Shown here one piece after another: positions 1-8,023 of a DNA stretch of 64,000 nt. The DNA is from Saccharothrix luteola (lineage in GTDB: Bacteria; Actinomycetota; Actinomycetes; Mycobacteriales; Pseudonocardiaceae). A program made the position numbers and the translations under genes. The stretch spans positions 91,842 to 155,841 of the forward strand of contig NZ_JAJHUO010000004.1 of NCBI RefSeq assembly GCF_020859565.1, given 5' to 3'. The notes below the pieces were generated by a model. That model was not told where the DNA came from, did no database searches, and saw nothing but the letters and a program-made list of their open reading frames with translations. Position 1 is the stretch's first letter. Every line of letters starts with the position of its first letter.

Positions 1-1
1 C

Positions 2-889
2 ACGCCCTTGTCGGTGTACCGGTACTCGCTCTCGACCGGCCGGACCGAGCTGGAGGCGGCGGCGCCCGGAACGGTGCCCCTGCCGGAGTTGTCCACACAA
101 CAGGTCTCGTACACGTCGGCCGACGGCACGGTCGTGCGAATGTTCGTGGTGTCCGGTCAGCAGCACCCGGACCTGCCCCGGCCGACGTTGCTCACCGGGT
201 ACGGCGGGTTCGCGGTGGGTCGCGGGCCGGGGTACAGCGCGACCACGTTGGCGTGGGTCGAGGCGGGCGGCGTGTGGGCGCACGCGTCGTTGCGCGGCGG
301 CGACGAGGAGGGGGAGGAATGGCACCGGGCGGGGATGCGGGAGCGGAAGCAGAACGTGTTCGACGACTTCCACGCGGCGGCCGAGCGGTTGATCGGCGAC
401 GGGTGGACCACGCCGCAGCAGTTGTCGATCATGGGCGGGTCGAACGGCGGGCTGCTCGTCGGGGCGGCGTTGACGCAGCGGCCGGAGCTCTACGCGGCGG
501 TGGTGTGCTCAGCGCCACTGCTGGACATGGTGCGGTACGAGAACTTCCTGCTGGGACGGCTCTGGGCGGAGGAGTACGGCTCGGCGGCCGTGCCCGAAGA
601 GCTGGAGTGGCTGCTGGCCTACTCCCCGTACCACCGGGTGCGGCCGGGAGTTGAGTACCCTTCGGTGCTGTTCACGGTCTTCGAGTCGGACAGCCGCGTG
701 GACCCGAACCACGCCCGGAAGATGTGCGCGGCACTGCAGCACGCGACGTCGAGTGATCCGACCAAGCACCCGGTGCTGCTCCGCCGCGAGACCGAGGTGG
801 GGCACGCGGGCCGATCGGTGAGCCGATCGGTGGGCCTGGCCGTGGACCAGTTGACCTTCTTGGCCTGGGCGACCGGCCTGGAGTTGTGA
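2..889 (+). CDS. Prolyl oligopeptidase family serine peptidase (3' part only)
   Basis: This is the C-terminal part of an S9A prolyl oligopeptidase; the 5' end lies outside the window and the frame is open to the left edge. About 295 residues are visible, which is the alpha/beta-hydrolase domain without most of the beta-propeller. The nucleophile motif GGSNGG is encoded around 433-448 with the Ser codon at 440-442. The Asp is probably in FESDSRVD and the His in EVGHAG near the end, so the triad looks complete. The family cleaves short peptides after proline, usually in the cytoplasm. The MscS-type channel gene starts 18 bases after the stop, so they may share a transcript. The TTG at 8 should not be taken as a start. 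Confidence 0.93.
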   Translation, partial: TPLSVYRYSLSTGRTELEAAAPGTVPLPELSTQQVSYTSADGTVVRMFVVSGQQHPDLPRPTLLTGYGGFAVGRGPGYSATTLAWVEAGGVWAHASLRGGDEEGEEWHRAGMRERKQNVFDDFHAAAERLIGDGWTTPQQLSIMGGSNGGLLVGAALTQRPELYAAVVCSAPLLDMVRYENFLLGRLWAEEYGSAAVPEELEWLLAYSPYHRVRPGVEYPSVLFTVFESDSRVDPNHARKMCAALQHATSSDPTKHPVLLRRETEVGHAGRSVSRSVGLAVDQLTFLAWATGLEL

Positions 890-907
890 GAGTGGAGGAC
901 TGAGCAG

Positions 908-1825
908 GTGCTGGACGTGGAGCCGACGCCGTCACCGGTGTTCAACGTGGAGTCGACCCTCGCCGTCGAGTGGTGGGTGACCAACGGGCCCAAGATCGCC
1001 GAGGGCGCGTTGCGGATCGCGTTGACGCTGATCATCGCGGTCGTGGTCCGGTTCGTGCTCCGCCGGCTCATCGACCGGATGACCCGGGGCAACGGCGGCC
1101 GCAAGCCCAAGTTGCTCAAGCCGCTGCGGGAACGCGCTCCCCAGGCGCTGGGCGCGCTGGTCTCCGAACGGCGCGAGCAGCGGGCCAAGACCATCGGCTC
1201 GGTGCTCAAGTCGTTCGTCACGATCATCGTGTTCGGGGTGGCGTTCATCCAGGTCCTCACCGAGCTGGGCATGAACCCCGCGCCCATCCTCACCTCGGCG
1301 GGCATCCTCGGCGTCGCCATCGGTTTCGGCGCGCAGAACCTGGTCAAGGACTTCCTGTCCGGCATGTTCATGATGTTGGAGGACCAGTACGGCGTCGGCG
1401 ACGTGGTCGACCTCGGTCCCGCGACCGGCACGGTCGAGTCGGTGGCGCTGCGGATCACCACGATCCGGGACACCAACGGCACCGTCTGGTACGTCCGCAA
1501 CGGCGAGATCCTGCGGGTCGGCAACTCGTCGCAGGGCTTCGCGGTGGCGGTCGTCGACCTGCCGCTCGGGTACGGCGCGAACCTGGCGTCGGCCAGCGAG
1601 GTGCTGACCAAGGCCGTGGAGGAGGCCACGGGCGAGGAGCTCCTGGCCAAGGACGTCATCGACAAGCCGCAGGTGCTCGGCGTCGAGAAGGTCACGCCCG
1701 AGGGCATCACCATGCGGGTGACGGTGAAGGTCCGGCCTGGCCGCCAGTGGGCCGTCCAGCGCGCCCTGAGAGCCAAGCTGATGCCCGCGCTGGACGAGGC
1801 GGGCATCTCGCTGAAGTCCACCTGA
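908..1825 (+). CDS. Small-conductance mechanosensitive (MscS) family channel
   Basis: This 305-residue protein has an N-terminal membrane helix (around residues 30-50), a basic loop, two more hydrophobic segments (about 97-145), then the MscS pore-lining and beta-domain signature GVAIGFGAQNLVKDFLSG followed by a loop with GDVVDL. It would open under membrane tension to release solutes during hypo-osmotic shock. The GTG start at 908 is preceded by a GGAGGA-like ribosome site. It lies just downstream of the peptidase gene and ends at a strong hairpin. The conserved pore-lining motif makes the family call firm; gating properties cannot be read from the sequence. Confidence 0.93.
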   Translation: MLDVEPTPSPVFNVESTLAVEWWVTNGPKIAEGALRIALTLIIAVVVRFVLRRLIDRMTRGNGGRKPKLLKPLRERAPQALGALVSERREQRAKTIGSVLKSFVTIIVFGVAFIQVLTELGMNPAPILTSAGILGVAIGFGAQNLVKDFLSGMFMMLEDQYGVGDVVDLGPATGTVESVALRITTIRDTNGTVWYVRNGEILRVGNSSQGFAVAVVDLPLGYGANLASASEVLTKAVEEATGEELLAKDVIDKPQVLGVEKVTPEGITMRVTVKVRPGRQWAVQRALRAKLMPALDEAGISLKST

Positions 1826-1831
1826 CGGCGA

Positions 1832-1861
1832 TCGGGCAGGAGCCGCCGTGCTCCTGCCCGA
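1832..1861. terminator. Bidirectional rho-independent-type hairpin
   Basis: Perfect 12-bp arms (TCGGGCAGGAGC and its complement) surround a 6-base loop. The hairpin lies between the converging ends of the MscS gene and the NsdA-like regulator and would terminate both. There is no strong U-tract, which is normal for actinobacteria. Confidence 0.8.
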
Positions 1862-1876
1862 CCACCCGGCAGCCGC

Positions 1877-3247
1877 TCAGGCCGCGATCACCGCGGCGAG
1901 CGTGTCGGCCAGCGACCGCGCGTCCTTCGAGCGGGCGGAGTCGGCCACGGCCCGGTCGCGGACGACCTCGATGCGGTCGAACGTCCTGGTCGAGCTGATG
2001 CGCCCGGCCGGGCTCAGCAGGTCGGCCGCCAGGCGGTTCGCCTCCGCGTGCTCACCTTGCAGCACGCGGACGCCCACCAGGGAGATCACGTCGAACAGGT
2101 TCGACCGCTGGTAGGAGTCGCGGCGCAGGCGCAGCGCCTCGGCGAGGTGCGGTTCGGCCCTCTTCTCGACGCCCGGCCGGTGTTCGGCCACCGTCCGGTA
2201 CGACAGCGCCGCCATGCCCTCCAGCCCGGCCCGGTCGAAGTAGGACAGCCACGCGGGCGCCTCGGCGGGGTCGGCTCGCGCGAAGTCCGCCTCCGCGGCG
2301 CCGACCGCCCGGTCCACCGCCCGGATGTCGCCCAGGGTCGCGTGCGCCCAGGACTCGCAGGTCGCGAGCATGGCCGCGGGCATCGGTCCCAGCCTGCTGC
2401 CCGAGCCGCGCCTGGCCAGCGCGACCAGGGACAGCGCCTCGCGGGGCTTGCCCACGTGCACCATCTGGCGCGCCATCCGGGACAGCACCTCGACGCCGAG
2501 CCCGGTGTCGCGCGCCCGTTTCGCGCAGTGCAGGGCGAGCGTGAAGTACTGCTGCGCGGTCGCCTGGAGGCCGACGTCGTGCGACATCCAGCCGGCCAGC
2601 CTGGCGAGGTCCGCGGTCGACCGGAACAGTCGGCGGGAGATCGCGTCGGGGTAGGTGTGGTCGAGCAGGTCGGTCATCGCCTTGAGCTGCCCGACCACGG
2701 CCTCGCGGTACAGGCCGCCGCCGCGCTTGGCGTCCCAGGCCCAGAACGTCCTGGTCGCGGCCTCGATCTCGGCGATCTCCGCCGTGCCGATGCGGCCCGG
2801 GCCCAGTGCCGGGGTCGGCGCCGTGTCGTCCGCGTCCAGCCACCCGGTCAAGCGCCCTTCCAGGACCGCGCCCGTGGCCAGGGCGGCGGTCGCGCCGAGC
2901 ACGTCCCTGCGTTTGATCATCAGATCGCTCCTGGTGAAGTCCTGCAACGTGGCGACCAGCGCCCGGTGGTCCCACGAGACCTGGTCGCGGGTCGGCGACG
3001 GCGTGGCCAGGCCGAGGTCGGCCGGCGTGCACGGCCGGCCCGTCCGGTCGGCGAACAGCGCGGCCAGCAGCTCCGGGACCGGGTGCCGCGGCCGTTCGCC
3101 CTCCAGCCACCGCCGCACCCGCGAGCTGTCCGGCGCGACGTTGTAGCCCCGGGCCCGGCCGAGCCGCCCGACGGCGCGCGCGAGTTCGAGCTGCGTCCAC
3201 CCTCCTTGGCGGAACCAGCGCAGGAGCGCCTCGTTGGCGTCGCCCAT
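1877..3247 (-). CDS. NsdA-like regulator (N-terminal HTH-like region, C-terminal TPR region)
   Basis: This 456-residue protein resembles Streptomyces NsdA, a negative regulator of development and antibiotic production, as I recall that family. Matching features are the N-terminal LLRWFRQGGWTQLELAR segment, SRVRRWLEGE, the RSDLMIKRRDVLG segment near residue 110, and the central FWAWDAKRGGGLYREAVVGQ block followed by helical TPR-like repeats (LAGWMSHDVGLQATAQQYF). The start is ATG at 3247, which has a GAGGGAGA ribosome site a few bases upstream; the open frame continues further upstream but that part belongs to a different, disrupted gene. It converges on the MscS gene with a shared terminator. 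The target genes are unknown. Confidence 0.85.
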   Translation of the reverse strand: MGDANEALLRWFRQGGWTQLELARAVGRLGRARGYNVAPDSSRVRRWLEGERPRHPVPELLAALFADRTGRPCTPADLGLATPSPTRDQVSWDHRALVATLQDFTRSDLMIKRRDVLGATAALATGAVLEGRLTGWLDADDTAPTPALGPGRIGTAEIAEIEAATRTFWAWDAKRGGGLYREAVVGQLKAMTDLLDHTYPDAISRRLFRSTADLARLAGWMSHDVGLQATAQQYFTLALHCAKRARDTGLGVEVLSRMARQMVHVGKPREALSLVALARRGSGSRLGPMPAAMLATCESWAHATLGDIRAVDRAVGAAEADFARADPAEAPAWLSYFDRAGLEGMAALSYRTVAEHRPGVEKRAEPHLAEALRLRRDSYQRSNLFDVISLVGVRVLQGEHAEANRLAADLLSPAGRISSTRTFDRIEVVRDRAVADSARSKDARSLADTLAAVIAA

Positions 3248-3249
3248 GT

Positions 3250-3951
3250 CGTGTTCTCCCTCGTGGCAGGAGATGTCGCGCCCAGGATGCGGCGCGCCGT
3301 GGCGGTCCACCACGGATCGGCGCGGTCCGCCACGCGTTCGCCAAGCGGGCGCTCGGGGGCGTTGGGAGTCGAGCAGGGCGACCGCACAGGCCACCTCGGC
3401 CGACGCGCGCGAGTGCTCCTGGGCGGAGATCACGCGTTCCGCCTCGGCGATCAGCTCCCGGGCCCCACCGGGCGCCACGACCGCCGCCACCCGCCCCAGC
3501 GGGCGGACCCGTTGTTCCACCATCAGCAGGGGCGCCACGGCCCGCACCCGAGACAGGCGCCAGTCGATCTCGTGCTCGCGCACCACCAGGTCCAGCGCGA
3601 GCACCTGCGGTCGCGCCGCCGACACCGCGACCGGTGAGCGCGGCGGGTCGCGGTCGAAGTCCACGGCGGACCGGGCGGGCTCCACGGCTCCCGCGACCAC
3701 CGCCCGAAGCCCCCTTCAGCACGACCGCCCGCGCGCCCCGCGCCTCGAGGACCACGCCGACCCGGCGACTCCAGGCGTGGAGCAGACCCGGCTCGTCGGC
3801 GAACTCCACCAACTCCTATCGCCGACCGGTCCACCGTCACCACGAGGGACCCGGCGCCCTGGTCGCCGCCCACGTGCACCGTGACGTCGCCACCGGCCTG
3901 CACGACCGTGCCCGACACCTCGGACACCTCGTTGCGCACCTCGTCCACCAC
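3250..3951 (-). pseudogene. Frameshifted hypothetical gene with an N-terminal [14 protein letters not shown] motif
   Basis: Protein-like sequence runs through several minus-strand frames. It starts with [17 protein letters not shown] followed by VTVHVGG, a short N-terminal motif common in actinobacterial effector and STAND-type proteins. It changes frame near 3815 to [20 protein letters not shown], changes again near 3717 (a run of five G) to [19 protein letters not shown] and a helical stretch ending SAEVACAVALLDS, and probably once more near 3370 (a run of five C). Two of the three shift points sit in short homopolymers, so sequencing error is as likely as decay. The gene ends against the start of the NsdA-like regulator. 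The function is unknown. Boundaries are approximate. Confidence 0.5.
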
Positions 3952-4018
3952 GCCGGGCGTAGGTCCGCGGCGGGGGTCGGCGTGGGCTGCCGGATGGGGC
4001 CTGAGGCAGGATGGAGGC

Positions 4019-4405
4019 GTGACCACTCCGCCGGAGAACTTCTACGAAGCAGTGGGCGGGTACGAGACGTTCCACAAGATCGTCGCGGTCTTCTACGAGG
4101 AAGTGGCCGCCGATCCCGTCCTGCGCCCGCTGTACCCCGAAGAGGACCTCGGTCCCGCCGAGGAGCGGTTCCGGCTGTTCCTGATGCAGTACTGGGGCGG
4201 TCCGCACACGTACTCGGACAACCGCGGTCATCCTCGGTTGCGGATGCGTCACGCTCCGTTCGTGATCGGTCCCGTGGAGCGGGACGCCTGGTTGCGCTGC
4301 ATCAAGGTCGGCGTGGACTCGGTCGACCTCTCCCCCGAACACCGCAAGCAGCTCTGGGCGTACCTGGAGATGGCCGCCAACAGCATGATGAACGCCTGGG
4401 TGTGA
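4019..4405 (+). CDS. glbO: Truncated haemoglobin, group II (trHbO)
   Basis: This 128-residue globin matches Mycobacterium GlbO almost end to end as I remember it: [71 protein letters not shown] and [13 protein letters not shown]. The conserved aromatic pocket residues (Tyr in VFYEE, Tyr in PLYPEE, Trp in DAWLRC) and the proximal His region (MRHAPF) are visible. It binds haem and O2/NO and probably helps with oxidative or nitrosative stress. The GTG start at 4019 follows a GGAGG-like site and gives the usual family length; upstream in-frame starts would add unrelated sequence. The alpha-glucosidase aglA follows 57 bases later, the same order as in Mycobacterium tuberculosis (recalled, not searched). 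Confidence 0.95.
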   Translation: MTTPPENFYEAVGGYETFHKIVAVFYEEVAADPVLRPLYPEEDLGPAEERFRLFLMQYWGGPHTYSDNRGHPRLRMRHAPFVIGPVERDAWLRCIKVGVDSVDLSPEHRKQLWAYLEMAANSMMNAWV

Positions 4406-4462
4406 TTCTTGATCACTCGAACGGGGTCGTGGTGTCGGTCGCGAATGGCAGGATGACTCCTC

Positions 4463-6058
4463 GTGCGACGATCCTCCGATCTACAACCAGAGATCGCCGA
4501 CGAGTCCGCCTGGTGGCGTGACGCCGTCTTCTACCAGGTCTACGTCCGATCCTTCGCCGACGCGAACGGTGACGGCGTGGGCGACCTCGACGGTATCCGC
4601 TCCCGGCTCGGCTACCTCGAACTGCTCGGCGTGGACGCCCTCTGGCTCACGCCGTTCTTCACCTCGCCCATGGCCGACCACGGCTACGACGTGGCCGACC
4701 CGCGTGACGTCGACCCGCTGTTCGGCGACCTGGCCGCGTTCGACCGGCTGGTCACCGAGGCGCGCGCGCACAACCTGAAGGTCACGATCGACCTGGTGCC
4801 CAACCACACCAGCGACCGGCACGCGTGGTTCCAGGCCGCGCTGCGGGCCGGGCCGGGCTCGGTCGAGCGGGACCGGTTCATCTTCCGCGACGGCGGCGGG
4901 TTCGACGGGTCCGTGCCGCCGAACAACTGGTCGAGCCAGTTCGGCGGGCCCGCGTGGACGCGCGTGCCCGACGGGCAGTGGTACCTGCACCTGTTCGCGC
5001 CCGAGCAGCCCGACCTGAACTGGGACAACCCCGAGGTCGCCGCCGACCTGGCGCGCACGCTGCGGTTCTGGCTGGACCGCGGGGTGGACGGGTTCCGCAT
5101 CGACGTGGCGCACGGCATGGCCAAGCCCTACGGGTTGCCGAACATCGATCCGCGGGTCGAGCTGGGCGCGGGCGTCATGCACGACAACGCGCTGGACCCC
5201 CGGTTCGACAACGACGGGGTGCACGAGATCCACCGGATGATCCGCAAGGTCATCGACGAGTACCCGGGCCGCATGGCCGTCGGCGAGGTCTGGGTCGCCG
5301 ACGACGAGCGGTACGCCCGGTACCTGCGGCCCGACGAGCTGCACCTCGGGTTCAACTTCCGGCTGCTGGAGGCGCCGTTCGACGCCGACGCCGTCCGCTC
5401 GGCCGTCGAGCACGGGTTGGGCGCGGTCCGGTCGGTGGGCGCGCCCGCGACCTGGACGTTGTCCAACCACGACGTGCCGCGGCACGTGACCCGGTACGGC
5501 GGTGGCGACCTCGGGGCGCGGCGGGCGCGGGCGATGGCGCTGGTCGAGCTGGCGCTGCCCGGCGTGGTCTACCTCTACAACGGCGAAGAGCTCGGACTGC
5601 CGGACGTGGAGCTGCCGGAGTGGGCGTTGCAGGACCCGATCTGGCTGCGGTCCGGGCGCACCCTGCGCGGTCGCGACGGGTGCCGCGTGCCGTTGCCGTG
5701 GGAGGGCGACACCCCGCCGTTCGGCTTCTCGGAGGCGGTGACCACGTGGCTGCCGCAGCCGAACGAGTGGGCGGGCCTGACCGCCGAGTCGCAGCTGGAA
5801 GACCCCGAGTCGATGCTGTCGTTCTACCGGCACGCGCTGGAGCTGCGGAAGTCGCAGCCGGCGTTCGAGGGCGACGAGCTGGAGTGGTACGGCGCGCCGC
5901 CCGGGTGCTTCGCGTTCCGGCGCAAGGGCGGGGGGCTGATCTGCGCGCTGAACACGTCCGGCGGCCCGGTGCCGCTGCCGCCCGGTGAGATCCTGCTGGC
6001 CAGCGGTCCGATGGACGGCAACCAGCTGCCGCCCGACACGGCCGTCTGGCTCGTCTGA
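4463..6058 (+). CDS. aglA: GH13 alpha-glucosidase (oligo-1,6-glucosidase type)
   Basis: This 531-residue cytoplasmic GH13 hydrolase has no signal peptide. The conserved regions appear in order: WWRDAVFYQVYVRSFADANG, DLVPNHTSDRH (region I), [12 protein letters not shown] with the catalytic Asp nucleophile (region II), AVGEVW with the acid/base Glu (region III) and LSNHDVPRHVTRYG (region IV). It should release glucose from the non-reducing ends of maltodextrins or isomalto-oligosaccharides. The GTG start at 4463 gives the family N-terminus shortly before the WWRDAV block. A second, related enzyme is encoded at 15877-17427, so two paralogues lie about 10 kb apart. Confidence 0.93.
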   Translation: MRRSSDLQPEIADESAWWRDAVFYQVYVRSFADANGDGVGDLDGIRSRLGYLELLGVDALWLTPFFTSPMADHGYDVADPRDVDPLFGDLAAFDRLVTEARAHNLKVTIDLVPNHTSDRHAWFQAALRAGPGSVERDRFIFRDGGGFDGSVPPNNWSSQFGGPAWTRVPDGQWYLHLFAPEQPDLNWDNPEVAADLARTLRFWLDRGVDGFRIDVAHGMAKPYGLPNIDPRVELGAGVMHDNALDPRFDNDGVHEIHRMIRKVIDEYPGRMAVGEVWVADDERYARYLRPDELHLGFNFRLLEAPFDADAVRSAVEHGLGAVRSVGAPATWTLSNHDVPRHVTRYGGGDLGARRARAMALVELALPGVVYLYNGEELGLPDVELPEWALQDPIWLRSGRTLRGRDGCRVPLPWEGDTPPFGFSEAVTTWLPQPNEWAGLTAESQLEDPESMLSFYRHALELRKSQPAFEGDELEWYGAPPGCFAFRRKGGGLICALNTSGGPVPLPPGEILLASGPMDGNQLPPDTAVWLV

Positions 6059-6076
6059 CGACGCGCCGCGGAGCAG

Positions 6077-6511
6077 CTAGGGGCGCTGGTCGACGACGTG
6101 GTCCAGCCGGTAGGGCCGGTAGCCGCGCGGCCCGCCCTCGTAGGGGTAGACGAGCGTGCGGCGGACCGTGCCCAGACCGCCGCACTGCTCGCGACCCAGG
6201 TAGTGGGTCCGCCACGGGTTCGCCCACGCCTCGAACAGCACCACGTGCCGGGTCGTCCGGTCCCCGACCGGGTCGATGAGCACGTCGGCGGGCAGCAGCT
6301 CGTCCTTGGTGATCGGCGTGCTCACCGCGACCAGCTCCACCGTGTTGAGCCCGCCGTGCGGCAGGTCGGGCAGCCCGAACGCCATCGACGCGAAGCCCGA
6401 GCAGTCGGTGCGGTAGGTGCCGTAGCGGTTGGTGTGGAACGCGGTCTGGCTGTACGGCACGCGCACCCAGCTGTCGGCGCGCCGCAAGACCTCGGCCCTG
6501 GTGATCGGCAC
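6077..6511 (-). CDS. NlpC/P60-like cysteine hydrolase domain protein
   Basis: This 144-residue single-domain protein has a YRTDCSGFASMAFGLP block near residue 40, with the Cys in the position of the NlpC/P60 nucleophile, and a later RHVVLFEAW block that supplies the His. The family hydrolyses peptide bonds in peptidoglycan stem peptides. I see no signal peptide or membrane anchor with the GTG start at 6511, which has a GGGAG ribosome site; upstream sequence is a terminator hairpin, so the start is well fixed. Without export it may act inside the cell or leave by another route. It lies directly downstream of two secreted wall-lytic genes on the same strand but behind their terminator. Confidence 0.75.
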   Translation of the reverse strand: MPITRAEVLRRADSWVRVPYSQTAFHTNRYGTYRTDCSGFASMAFGLPDLPHGGLNTVELVAVSTPITKDELLPADVLIDPVGDRTTRHVVLFEAWANPWRTHYLGREQCGGLGTVRRTLVYPYEGGPRGYRPYRLDHVVDQRP

Positions 6512-6536
6512 GGCCCGGCTCCCGTCTGACGACCGC

Positions 6537-6567
6537 CGAGCCCCCGACCGGTGTGGTCGGGGGCTCG
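6537..6567 (-). terminator. Rho-independent-type terminator of the CHAP protein gene
   Basis: Perfect 13-bp arms centred on GAGCCCCCGACC and its complement enclose a 5-base loop. The hairpin lies 13 bases after the stop of the gene at 6580-7983 and before the start of the NlpC/P60-like gene. Confidence 0.85.
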
Positions 6568-6579
6568 ACGGGGGTGGGG

Positions 6580-7983
6580 TCAGTAGCTGGTCACGTCGAA
6601 CGTGGTCACGCCGTTGGCCACCTCGTGCCACGTGGTGCCGTACAGGCCGCCGTCCTTGGCCGCGAGGGTGCCGTCGGTCCGCAGGAAGCCGAGCCGGCCC
6701 GCGGCGGCGTCGAGCTCGACGTCCTTGACGCCCGACAGCTGGTTGGTCCAGCCGGCCTGCAGGCCGCCCGCCTTGACCGACGCGAGGCCGTTGGCGAACA
6801 CCACGCCGATCCAGTCGCCCGACAGCTCGAAGTCGGTCACGCCGCTGGTCTGCTCGACCCAGTTCGTGCCGTACAGGCCGCCGTCCTTGACCACGACCGA
6901 GCCGTCGTTGCGCAGCACGCCGATCCGACCGGCCGCGGCGTCCAGCTCGAGGTGCTTGGCGTTGCCGACCTGGGTGGTCCACCCGGCGTACAGGTTGCCC
7001 TGCTTGACCGAGACCGTGCCGTTGGTCGACACGACGCCGATCCAGTCACCCGACAGCGCCAGCTCCGCGACGCCGTTGTACTGCTCGACCCAGCCGCCCT
7101 GGAGGCCGCCCTCCTTCACGGTGACCGTGCCGTCGTTGCGCAGCACGCCGATGCGGCCGGTCGCGGACTCCAGCGCGAAGTCCTTCACGTTGCCGATCTG
7201 GGGGAACCATCCCTGGTACATGTCGCCCTGCTTGACGTGCAGGGTGCCTCCGGCGTCGACGACGCCGACCATGTCGCCGTCGAACTTCGCCTTGACGATG
7301 CCGCCGCCGTGCACCGGGGTCCACCCGGCGTCCAGCTCGCCCTGCTTGCCGATGACGGCGCCGCCGCCACCGAGGACGCCCAGGCGCTTGGCCAGGGCCG
7401 GGGTCGTGCCGATGCCCGCCGGGCTGACGAACGCGGAGATCCGCTGGCCGCCGATGTACTGGCCGACCCGGTGGCCGCCGGTGGCGTACTGCACCGACGA
7501 GGTGGTGGGCCCGCTGCCGCCGGAGTTGCCGTTGATCGTGGTCATCGAGGTCGCGGTGACCGCGTCGACGATGGAGACGTGGTCGGCGTAGCCGTTGCCC
7601 TGGTAGTTCAGCACCACCGCGTCGCCGATCTGCGGCACGTAGCCCGAGTCGGTGTGCAGCGTGCCGTTGTTGACGCCGTAGAGGTAGAAGCTGCCCGCGG
7701 CGGGGGTCAGGCGGTCGGTGTGGAGGCCCGCCTTGTTCCACACCCAGCGGGCGAAGTCGGCGCACCAGGCGTGGGCCATGCGGCAGGAGTCCATGTAGCC
7801 GACGCCGCCGAGGCTGTTGGTACTGCACGTCTGCTTGCCCAGGTTGGCTCTGGCCAGGTCGCGGATGTCCGTGCGGGCGTCGGCGACGGCGGAGCCCGCG
7901 GCGAGCAGGGTCAGGACGGGGGCGAGGACGGCGGCGGCGAGGGCGGTGGTGACGGTGCGGCGCACGGTCGTCTTGATCGACAT
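6580..7983 (-). CDS. Secreted CHAP-domain wall hydrolase with C-terminal seven-repeat module
   Basis: This 467-residue protein has a Sec signal peptide (residues 1-35, basic start, hydrophobic core, ASAVADA-like end in GSAVADA). A CHAP-like amidase/endopeptidase domain follows, with the Cys in WCADFARWVW and the His in YADHVSIVDA. From about residue 200 to the end there are seven copies of a roughly 40-residue unit with consensus RIGVLRNDGTVxVKxGxL then GW and a GV or NAK turn. Seven such units suggest a seven-bladed beta-propeller, probably for glycan or wall binding; this is an inference. The same repeat lies at the N-terminus of the next gene (8024-9493). It is expected to cut peptidoglycan outside the cell, in self-remodelling or against competitors. 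RBS GAGAGGA precedes the ATG. Confidence 0.85.
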   Translation of the reverse strand: MSIKTTVRRTVTTALAAAVLAPVLTLLAAGSAVADARTDIRDLARANLGKQTCSTNSLGGVGYMDSCRMAHAWCADFARWVWNKAGLHTDRLTPAAGSFYLYGVNNGTLHTDSGYVPQIGDAVVLNYQGNGYADHVSIVDAVTATSMTTINGNSGGSGPTTSSVQYATGGHRVGQYIGGQRISAFVSPAGIGTTPALAKRLGVLGGGGAVIGKQGELDAGWTPVHGGGIVKAKFDGDMVGVVDAGGTLHVKQGDMYQGWFPQIGNVKDFALESATGRIGVLRNDGTVTVKEGGLQGGWVEQYNGVAELALSGDWIGVVSTNGTVSVKQGNLYAGWTTQVGNAKHLELDAAAGRIGVLRNDGSVVVKDGGLYGTNWVEQTSGVTDFELSGDWIGVVFANGLASVKAGGLQAGWTNQLSGVKDVELDAAAGRLGFLRTDGTLAAKDGGLYGTTWHEVANGVTTFDVTSY

Positions 7984-8023
7984 GGTGGTGTTCCTCTCGG
8001 TGTGCTCGGGGTTGGGGCGAGGG

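Noticed and set aside
3523..4026. A single intact 167-residue gene beginning opposite glbO
   Set aside because: Only its first third is protein-like; the similarity moves to other frames, so it is treated as a frameshifted gene.
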